Source of the DNA: MED-G116 sp038107835
Lineage (GTDB): Bacteria > Pseudomonadota > Alphaproteobacteria > Puniceispirillales > Puniceispirillaceae
DNA: 47,428 nt
Direction of reading: 5' to 3'
Assembly (NCBI GenBank): GCA_038107835.1
Contig: JAYNHH010000020.1
Span: forward strand, 1 to 47,428
Shown here: piece after piece, positions 41,722-47,428 of the stretch
Position numbering within the stretch: position 1 is the stretch's first letter
How the letters are laid out: the number at the start of each line of letters is the position of its first letter
Notes under the pieces: generated by a model
What the model was told of the DNA's origin: nothing
The model's database searches: none
What the model saw: the letters and a program-made list of their open reading frames with translations, nothing else
Position numbers and translations under genes: made by a program

Positions 41722-42801
41722 ATGAGCCTCGATTCAACGATGGACAAGGTTCTGCAGCGACGCGCCGAGGTCGAGGCGCGCCTGTCGCAGGCCGCTGACA
41801 TGACGCCCGCCGAAATGGCCACTCTGTCACGTGAACTGACCGAGTTGCGGCCGGTATGTGAACAGATCGAGCTGGTCAATCGCCTGGCCACGGAAATCGC
41901 CGATGCCCAGATGATGGTTGACGAAGCTGGTGATGACGCCGAGATGGCGGAGATGGCACGCAATGAGCTTGAGGAGCTTTCGGGTCAGCTTCCCGCTGAG
42001 CAGGACAAGCTGCAGCTGCTGTTGCTGCCCAAGGACAAGGATGATTCGCGCAATGCCATCCTCGAGGTGCGCGCCGGCACCGGCGGCGATGAGGCCGCCC
42101 TGTTTGCTGCTGATCTGTTTGCCATGTACCAGCGATTTGCGGCCAAGCATGGCTGGAAGTTTGAGGTGATGGAAGTGTCCGAGACTGGCATCGGTGGCTA
42201 TAAGGAGGCCACCGCCACAATCGCCGGCTCGGATGTTTTTGCGAGGCTTAAATTCGAATCCGGGGTGCATCGGGTTCAACGTGTTCCCGAAACGGAAACC
42301 GGGGGGCGCATTCACACCTCGGCGGCAACGGTGGCGGTGTTGCCCGAGGCCGAGGATGTCGATATCGACATTGTCGAGACGGATCTGCGCATCGATGTCT
42401 TCCGCGCATCTGGGCCAGGTGGGCAATCGGTGAACACCACTGATTCGGCGGTGCGCATCACCCATCTGCCAACTGGCATCGTGGTCAGCCAACAGGACGA
42501 AAAATCGCAGCATAAGAACCGAGCCAAGGCGATGAAAATCCTCAGAGCCCGCATCTATGATGCAGAACGGGCGAGGGTGGAGGCTGAGCGCGCGGCATCC
42601 CGCAGGGGACAGGTCGGTTCCGGCGACCGTTCGGAGCGGATCAGAACCTATAATTTTCCGCAGGGCCGGGTGACCGACCATCGGATCAATCTGACGCTCT
42701 ACAAGCTCGACCGGGTCGTGGCTGGTGAGGCGCTTGACGAGGTGATTGAGGCGCTTATTGCTGAAGATCAGGCGCGCCGCCTTGCTGAGGGTGTCGAATA
42801 G
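41722..42801 (+). CDS. prfA: Peptide chain release factor 1
   Basis: Terminates translation at UAA and UAG. The 359-residue length is normal. The GGQ tripeptide that triggers peptide release is at 233-235 (SGPGGQSVNTTDSAVR), and the codon-recognition tripeptide reads PET at 189-191, fitting the PxT pattern of RF1. Start 41722 is chosen for GAGAGG 9 nt upstream. The next gene, prmC, encodes the methyltransferase that modifies the GGQ glutamine, so enzyme and substrate are cotranscribed. Confidence 0.97.
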   Translation: MSLDSTMDKVLQRRAEVEARLSQAADMTPAEMATLSRELTELRPVCEQIELVNRLATEIADAQMMVDEAGDDAEMAEMARNELEELSGQLPAEQDKLQLLLLPKDKDDSRNAILEVRAGTGGDEAALFAADLFAMYQRFAAKHGWKFEVMEVSETGIGGYKEATATIAGSDVFARLKFESGVHRVQRVPETETGGRIHTSAATVAVLPEAEDVDIDIVETDLRIDVFRASGPGGQSVNTTDSAVRITHLPTGIVVSQQDEKSQHKNRAKAMKILRARIYDAERARVEAERAASRRGQVGSGDRSERIRTYNFPQGRVTDHRINLTLYKLDRVVAGEALDEVIEALIAEDQARRLAEGVE

Positions 42802-42859
42802 AAAGCGGGTTTCCGGGCCTGTCATCTGGCATGGTCACCTGTGGTGAATTGGGGTGTGT

Positions 42860-43780
42860 ATGACCATCGAAGCGCGAACAATCCTCGGGCCGGCTGTCGC
42901 CGCCTTGACGCAGGCCGGCATTGCCAGTGCGCGCCAGGATGCGCGACTGCTGCTTGGCTTTGCTCTGGGACGTGACAGCGCTGTTCTGCCTCATGAGGAT
43001 GTGCGGGGCTGGACCGGTGATCTGGACAGGCTGTTTCAGACATATGTTGCGCGGCGCGTTGTGGGCGAGCCGGTCAGTCGTATCCGTGGATGGCGAGAAT
43101 TCTGGTCGCTCAATTTTGAGCTGTCAGCTGCCACTCTCGACCCGCGTCCAGATTCTGAAATTCTTGTCGAGCGCGCGATTGCCTATGGGAAGGAGCGTCT
43201 GGGCGATGGCAGGGATCATGGCAGGGATCAAGGGCTGCGACTCCTTGATATGGGGACCGGGAGTGGCTGTTTGCTGTTGGCCTGCCTGTCGGAGCTGCCC
43301 CTGGCGACCGGTCTTGGCATTGATATCAATCCTGATGCCATCGACATGGCGGCACATAATGCTGGTGCTCTTGGTCTGGCTGACCGTGCCACCTTTGCCG
43401 TGGCTGACTTCACGGCCAGTATGGAAGGGTTTGGATGCTTCGACATCATTCTGAGTAACCCGCCTTACATCCCTTCGGCGCAGATCGCCACCCTCAGCTC
43501 CGAGGTTGCGGTGCATGATCCTCTGCTGGCCCTTGATGGTGGACAGGACGGTCTTGATTGCTGGCGCCGGCTGATGCCAGAGATGGCAAAGCTGTTGTCG
43601 GCGCGTGGCCATATCTTTGTTGAAATAGGTGATGGCCAGGGAGCCGACGTCACGGCACTTGCCAGTGCCGCTGGATTGTCTGCTGCCGGTGTCTTTGCCG
43701 ATTTGTCTGGAACGCAGCGATGTCTTGTGTTCACAGGTGGTGCCAATCATGAGGTTGCGGCTAAAATGCGTGATGCCTGA
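42860..43780 (+). CDS. prmC: Release factor glutamine methyltransferase
   Basis: N5-methylates the glutamine of the GGQ motif in RF1 and RF2. The 306-residue protein has an N-terminal helical domain (to about 80), DPRPDSEILVE, motif I LLDMGTGSGCLLLA, and the catalytic NPPYIPS that holds the glutamine amide. The usual ending EIGDGQGADVTALA is present, followed by a short extra tail. ATG 42860 is preferred over GTG 42854. A small direct repeat (GDGRDHGRDQG) before motif I is local. The gene lies 58 nt after prfA. Confidence 0.95.
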   Translation: MTIEARTILGPAVAALTQAGIASARQDARLLLGFALGRDSAVLPHEDVRGWTGDLDRLFQTYVARRVVGEPVSRIRGWREFWSLNFELSAATLDPRPDSEILVERAIAYGKERLGDGRDHGRDQGLRLLDMGTGSGCLLLACLSELPLATGLGIDINPDAIDMAAHNAGALGLADRATFAVADFTASMEGFGCFDIILSNPPYIPSAQIATLSSEVAVHDPLLALDGGQDGLDCWRRLMPEMAKLLSARGHIFVEIGDGQGADVTALASAAGLSAAGVFADLSGTQRCLVFTGGANHEVAAKMRDA

Positions 43781-43962
43781 CAGTTTTTGCTTGATATCTG
43801 GGAGGGCGAGCGGTTATGGTTAGGCATCGCTAAAACGAACGTCGCCGTTAACTGGCGCTAGCGCAATATCCCAAAAAAGCGGGACAACCAACCGTGTCCA
43901 AGGAATGTGCCTTTTGCAGGCTCTTGCATGCGGTCCAATTATGACAACTGGTAGCAAAATTT

Positions 43963-44517
43963 ATGAGACAACCTCAGAATGCTAAACGTGGCCGTGGTCG
44001 CGGCCGTCGTGGAAATAGCGGTGGCCAGCCACATGTACCCAACCGGAACACCTCTTACGAATCCAATGGTCCAGATGTAAAGCTGCGCGGCAATGCGCAG
44101 CAGCTGTATGAAAAATATACGGCGCTGGCACATGATGCCTCATCCTCGGGTGAGCGGATTTCGGCAGAGGCCTATAGTCAGTTTGCTGACCATTATTTCA
44201 GGCTGCATCAGGCTGCTGTGGGGGCTGCCGAAGCGCGGCGACAGAATGAGGGAGCCGGCGACCAGTCTGGCCAGCCGCGCAACAAGGCGCAGCCGGAGTC
44301 CGCGGATGCCGGTGACAGGCAGCCCGAGGCCGCCGCCGAGACGGAAAACACCGGCGCTGGCAAGGACAGGGCAGTCAGGGATAGCGATGCCGGAGACGCC
44401 GCCACAAAGGATGGCGCTGCCGACGGTGCCGCCAAGGATGGCGCTGAAGTTGTCAAGCTGAGTCCGGCCGAGCTGGCCGAGGCTGTCCAGGAAGAACAGG
44501 ATTCAGCCTCAGCCTGA
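43963..44517 (+). CDS. DUF4167 family protein (Arg/Gly-rich N-terminus)
   Basis: A 184-residue protein. The start RQPQNAKRGRGRGRRGNSGGQ is strongly basic and RG-rich. The conserved central segment, SYESNGPDVKLRGNAQQLYEKYTALAHDASSSGERISAEAYSQFADHYFRL in pieces, is the DUF4167 domain. The C-terminal half is low-complexity Ala/Asp/Gly/Glu with short repeats (KDGAADGAAKDGAE). The RG-rich head suggests nucleic acid, probably RNA, binding; this is inference, as the family has no established function that I know of. It follows prmC in many alphaproteobacteria. A weak TTGCAG-N17-AATTAT pair (43914-43942) just upstream could be its own promoter. Confidence 0.85.
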   Translation: MRQPQNAKRGRGRGRRGNSGGQPHVPNRNTSYESNGPDVKLRGNAQQLYEKYTALAHDASSSGERISAEAYSQFADHYFRLHQAAVGAAEARRQNEGAGDQSGQPRNKAQPESADAGDRQPEAAAETENTGAGKDRAVRDSDAGDAATKDGAADGAAKDGAEVVKLSPAELAEAVQEEQDSASA

Positions 44518-44559
44518 TTGGACGGTGCATGACGGGTTATGCCTGTTTCGCTCTGGTGA

Positions 44560-45345
44560 TCAGGGCAGAACGGAAAGCTCGTCACCCAGGCTGATAGTGC
44601 CGCCTTGTGTCACTCTGGCAAAAATGCCGAGATCGGTATGGCCAAACGCCTTCTCCATGATCGGCAGGTAGTGCGGCCCGCGTTCTGCGGTTTCAGGATC
44701 GACATCAATCGCCGCGCAGCGCCCGACTGGATCAATCACATCAAGCTGCACATCACCAACGGCTAGTTTTTTGCCAATGAGTGCCGCCTCCTCAAACGGG
44801 GTGGTGGTTTCAAAGATGATGTTCAGGCGAAATCGCCGCGAGTCGGGTTTGGTCCCGGTGAGATCACCAAAGCTGGTAAGCGAGGCAGATCCTCCCAGCG
44901 AAATCAGGGGTGCCTGCGTATCGGTAAAGGCACCGTCATCGAGACAGACCATTCTTGCCGGCCCGCGCAATTGCCCATCGAGAAGCCCATCAAAAAACGC
45001 GGCAACAGCCCTGCGTCCCGCATCACTCTGCATATTGGCGCTCAAAAGCTGCTTGTCATCGCGGCTTAGGATGATCATCTCCCGGTTCTCATCCATGTCG
45101 AAATCGCAATCAATGCCGGCAAGCGCCTCATGACTCATAAGCTGGAGGAAAAAGGCCTTTTTGAGCCATAAGCCGTCACCAACCTTTTCGTTGCCGGCGC
45201 CAATGGCATATTTTCTGTCACCGGGAAAATGTGTCCCAGCTGACAGATCTGCGCTCACCAACGGCTGCCCGGAAAGGCCTTTTACCGGATACCGCCATAG
45301 CTGGGAGATTGGAAACAGGGGGGGCATTGCTCTACCGGGCTGCAT
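44560..45345 (-). CDS. MOSC domain protein (mARC-like)
   Basis: A 261-residue protein with an N-terminal MOSC beta-barrel (ISQLWRYPVKGLSGQPL) and a C-terminal MOSC domain (RRFRLNIIFET, VGRCAAIDVDPETAERG, LGIFARVTQGGTISLGDEL). The Cys in VGRCAAIDVDP corresponds to the residue that binds the molybdenum cofactor in mARC/YcbX-type N-hydroxylamine reductases. No partner reductase is adjacent. Start 45345 is one of several in-frame choices (GTG 45351, ATG 45327). It follows the M23 peptidase gene by 11 nt on the same strand and is probably cotranscribed. Confidence 0.88.
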   Translation of the reverse strand: MQPGRAMPPLFPISQLWRYPVKGLSGQPLVSADLSAGTHFPGDRKYAIGAGNEKVGDGLWLKKAFFLQLMSHEALAGIDCDFDMDENREMIILSRDDKQLLSANMQSDAGRRAVAAFFDGLLDGQLRGPARMVCLDDGAFTDTQAPLISLGGSASLTSFGDLTGTKPDSRRFRLNIIFETTTPFEEAALIGKKLAVGDVQLDVIDPVGRCAAIDVDPETAERGPHYLPIMEKAFGHTDLGIFARVTQGGTISLGDELSVLP

Positions 45346-45356
45346 GGCCACGAATT

Positions 45357-46799
45357 CTATTCGTCCAGAAGGGTCAGATCATTGGCCACATAACGCAGGG
45401 CGCCATTAGCCATGACCTCGTTATCAACAAGCGCCACTTTCCGCCTGAAAATATCAAGCAGTGACGGGTCAATTTTCTCGCCAGTGGGCAGGCTGACCGT
45501 GAGCGGGTTGACCCTCCGGTTGTTCACCAGAATTTCGTAATGCAGATGTGGGCCCGTCGAGCGGCCGGAAGATCCGACATAGCCGATGATTTGTCCCTGC
45601 TGGACGCGGGTACCCGGAGTGATCCCCTTGGCAATGCGCGACATGTGGGCATAGGCGGTGGAATAGGTGCCGTTATGTCTGATCTGGACATAGCGTCCAT
45701 AACTGCCGAGCCAGCCAGCCTTCTTTATCGTGCCGCTTCCCGCCGCAATGATGGGAGTACCCGTTGGCGCACTGAAGTCAACGCCGCGGTGCATCGCATT
45801 ATATCCGCTGATCGGATGTCGCCGCATGCCGAAGGAAGAGGACAGCCGCGCACCGGCAATTGGCGTCCGGATCAGTGTTCGGGCGGCGGAGTTTCCGTTC
45901 TTGTCAAACCAGCCGGCACCCTTGTCGTCCTTGGCAAACCGGTAAAACCCGAGTTGATCGCCCGAGAGACGCAGACCGGCATAATGGAGCTTTGTGCCGA
46001 TTTCCTCGCCGCTGATCAGATCAATTTTGCGCTCATAAAGCATCTCGAAAGCGTCACCGGGTTGGACCTCACGCTGAAAATCAACGGAAAAGCCCATGAT
46101 CCTGATATATTCAAGCAGGGCATTGTCCGGCACCGCTGATTCTGCGGCCGCCCGATAGATCGAATTTTCAATCACCCCATGGGCAAAAGTCAGATAGCTA
46201 TCAACAGGCCGGATGGCGGTCAGCGCAAGCCATCCAGCTTCCGGGTCGCGCAGCGTGTAGATGTCACGGCCAACCTGGTGGGAAAAGACAAAGCCATTTT
46301 CGCTCACGTTAAACTTCAGGCCGATAGGAAGAGAGCGCAGACTCGTCTTGGCAGCCATGGCTGTGATCGAGGCGGCAATATCTGTTTCCGAATAGCCGGC
46401 GCGCCGCAGTAATTTGGCGACACCCTCACCCGAGCGCAGTTCAAAAATGGCCTCGCCACTGCTTTCAAGGCCTGTCTGCTGCTCGATCATTTGCCCTAAT
46501 GTGGCCGTCGAACTGGGCAGAATATCCTCGATTGATGGCCGTCGTACTGGCGGTGTCACCTCGATTGGGATGGCGGCATAGGCAAGGGCAATATCTGGAC
46601 GTGGCAGCGGCATCGGCAAACCGGAGTGGTAAATGGGTTCCAGGCCGCCGCTGTCTTGCGTGGCATCGGGCATGGATGGCGTTGCGGCATTGGCTCCCTG
46701 AATCAGCCCCAAAATCAGAGCGGCGCTGGCGAGCGCGCCGAGTCGGCATATGGTTGTGCGAGCGCTCGCACCGGTAATGCGACTGACTGTTTTTTCCAT
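45357..46799 (-). CDS. M23 (LytM-type) murein endopeptidase, exported
   Basis: Envelope zinc peptidase that cleaves peptidoglycan cross-links. The 480-residue protein starts MEKTVSRITG with an export signal ending near GANAA (about residue 39). A Pro-rich stretch and an OapA/LysM-like region follow (about 115-270). The M23 domain contains HRGVDFSAP (H337, D341), AYAHMSR (H385) and GPHLHYEIL (H418, H420), the full metal and catalytic set, so it should be active rather than an EnvC/NlpD-like degenerate regulator. A candidate promoter at 46843-46873 would start transcription near 46836, which excludes the upstream in-frame ATG at 46844 and supports 46799. Confidence 0.93.
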   Translation of the reverse strand: MEKTVSRITGASARTTICRLGALASAALILGLIQGANAATPSMPDATQDSGGLEPIYHSGLPMPLPRPDIALAYAAIPIEVTPPVRRPSIEDILPSSTATLGQMIEQQTGLESSGEAIFELRSGEGVAKLLRRAGYSETDIAASITAMAAKTSLRSLPIGLKFNVSENGFVFSHQVGRDIYTLRDPEAGWLALTAIRPVDSYLTFAHGVIENSIYRAAAESAVPDNALLEYIRIMGFSVDFQREVQPGDAFEMLYERKIDLISGEEIGTKLHYAGLRLSGDQLGFYRFAKDDKGAGWFDKNGNSAARTLIRTPIAGARLSSSFGMRRHPISGYNAMHRGVDFSAPTGTPIIAAGSGTIKKAGWLGSYGRYVQIRHNGTYSTAYAHMSRIAKGITPGTRVQQGQIIGYVGSSGRSTGPHLHYEILVNNRRVNPLTVSLPTGEKIDPSLLDIFRRKVALVDNEVMANGALRYVANDLTLLDE

Positions 46800-46842
46800 G
46801 ATGTGGGACCCGGCCTCTGCCAATGTCTGTGGAAAGCTGCGC

Positions 46843-46873
46843 ATATAATTGAATAAACTTAGATTCTAGTCAA
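46843..46873 (-). promoter_or_regulatory. Candidate promoter of the M23 peptidase gene
   Basis: Reading leftward, TTGACT (46873-46868) is followed after 17-19 nt by an A/T-rich -10 region (AATTATAT, 46850-46843). A GANTC site (GATTC, 46862-46866) lies between the two boxes. Confidence 0.5.
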
Positions 46874-46903
46874 TCCTTTCACATATCAGTCAGCACTGAA
46901 TGG

Positions 46904-47110
46904 GGGTAAATCGCTCCTGTGATCCGCGAATCATGTGGGCGGTCACTGGAAAATTTTTTACCTGTGCCATTTTTCTCGTCATTCAAACGGGTAAATGGAT
47001 CGGCGTAAGCGGAATATCTACAACCGTCGGGTGAATCACGCGAAATGTCTGGTTGATTCACCCTGCCGACACAGCGCTTTTTCACAGAAAAGCATGGTTG
47101 GGGGGTGAAT
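46904..47110. repeat. Cluster of five GGGTRAAT octamers in noncoding DNA
   Basis: Copies: GGGTAAAT at 46904-46911 and 46989-46996, GGGTGAAT at 47029-47036 and 47103-47110, and one inverted copy at 47056-47063. The third copy and the inverted one form a perfect 10-bp dyad, GGGTGAATCA (47029-47038) with TGATTCACCC (47054-47063). This fills much of the gene-free stretch 46874-47275, in which I find no supported coding frame. A protein binding array upstream of the following promoter is the simplest reading. Confidence 0.75.
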
Positions 47111-47183
47111 TGACTCACATTTGCCTGCGATGTCTGCTATCATCCCGTCTCTTGCTGGTCCTGACGCTGTCTTGAAAAATGGC

Positions 47184-47270
47184 TGAAAACCTTGGTTTTC
47201 ATCATAAAGCGGCCATGGCCAATGAAGAAAAAATGCGGATTTTCAAAAAAAGCTGAAAAACACGCATTTT
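47184..47270. promoter_or_regulatory. A/T-rich upstream region with TGAAAA/TTTTCA dyads (UP-element-like)
   Basis: TGAAAACC (47184-47191), TT, GGTTTTCA (47194-47201) is a perfect hairpin dyad. A second, interrupted one has outer arms AAAATGCG (47230-47237) and CGCATTTT (47263-47270) and inner arms TTTTCA (47240-47245) and TGAAAA (47254-47259). The second dyad ends 5 nt before the -35 box of the next promoter. The A-tracts resemble the UP elements of strong rRNA promoters. Confidence 0.55.
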
Positions 47271-47275
47271 AGGGG

Positions 47276-47304
47276 TGGACAGCCATCGAGTATGGTCATA
47301 TAAC
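47276..47304 (+). promoter_or_regulatory. Strong promoter, probably of an rRNA operon
   Basis: TGGACA (47276-47281), exactly 17 nt, then TATAAC (47299-47304), followed by a C/T-rich start region (CCGCCTCC). The A/T-rich tract immediately upstream fits the UP element of stable-RNA promoters. No open reading frame follows within the window. Confidence 0.75.
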
Positions 47305-47311
47305 CCGCCTC

Positions 47312-47428
47312 CGTTGAGCCGCTCAGGCCAACGCCAATCGGACTTCTGGAGAGTTTTGGAAAGCCGATCGCTATTTGAAAAAGTTGGAAGCATTTTGGAA
47401 GAGATTCGCGGGCGGCGGTACGTGATAA
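47312..47428 (+). ncRNA. Probable rRNA operon leader (16S gene beyond right edge)
   Basis: Downstream of the promoter lies noncoding sequence with a boxA-like GCTATTTGAAAA (47370-47381), then GGAAGAGATTCGCGGGCGGCG (in two overlapping parts, 47397-47417). The second element closely resembles the stretch that precedes 16S or 23S genes in alphaproteobacterial rRNA operons as I remember them. No 16S sequence itself is reached before the window ends. The assignment is by pattern and position and would fail if the next bases encode something else. Confidence 0.6.

Noticed and set aside
43855..43864. Self-complementary GCGCTAGCGC in the prmC-DUF4167 space
   Set aside because: A single 10-bp palindrome without repeats, spacing or nearby promoter elements; chance is a sufficient explanation.

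Overview
The window reads as a piece of an alphaproteobacterial chromosome, probably from an aerobic, free-living, Rhodospirillales- or SAR116-like bacterium. That placement is an inference from gene content: a heme A synthase with its four conserved histidine positions, a class I lysyl-tRNA synthetase, a CobS/CobT cobaltochelatase pair, groESL under a CIRCE operator, DUF2849/DUF934/DUF1178/DUF2889/DUF4167 proteins, and a canonical rather than divergent HisRS. I cannot name a species. A run of 100 Ns (2511-2610) shows that the source is a draft scaffold. No phage, transposon, CRISPR array, tRNA gene or complete rRNA gene is visible; coding density is high and nearly everything is core metabolism or information processing.

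Layout, left to right. 1-5932: the 3' end of aspS converges on heme A synthase (minus strand). Next comes a sulfur-assimilation block: 2Fe-2S ferredoxin, a siroheme synthase start cut by the gap, the end of a DUF2849 gene, a siroheme/4Fe-4S sulfite (nitrite) reductase, DUF934, and a thioredoxin-reductase-like ferredoxin-NADP reductase. Together these could form a chain NADPH to FNR to ferredoxin to siroheme reductase. 5933-8100: groES-groEL with a sigma32-like promoter, a perfect-arm CIRCE element and a strong terminator. 8111-14170: a DinG/XPD-type helicase (minus), class I lysS and pyrD (coupled), and a small ribbon-helix-helix protein overlapping the pyrD 3' end. 14314-18569: rpmB with its own promoter and terminator, cobS-cobT with a J-domain protein (minus), and a divergent BolA. 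18602-22138 (minus): aroK-aroB-CorC/HlyC protein-DUF2889, tightly packed. 22397-26689 (plus): a small membrane protein, a large exported protein of unknown function, xerD, accA; the first three overlap.

26690-32106 (mostly minus): nitrilase-family hydrolase with glutaredoxin, ComF, a divergent BioC/NDUFAF5-like methyltransferase, then a coupled parvulin-argJ-mutT operon. 32284-35577: secA with a candidate promoter, and DUF1178. 35642-44517: ubiG (minus), then lysC, a RodZ-like protein, ispG-hisS-prfA-prmC and DUF4167. 44560-46799 (minus): an M23 murein peptidase followed by a MOSC protein.

The last 600 bases contain no gene but are rich in structure: five copies of an octamer GGGTRAAT, a cluster of GANTC sites, repeated TGAAAA dyads over an A/T-rich tract, an excellent -35/-10 pair and a sequence that looks like an rRNA operon leader. 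I infer that a 16S rRNA gene begins just beyond the right edge. This regulatory stretch, and the uncharacterised exported protein coupled to xerD, are the most interesting parts of an otherwise ordinary window.
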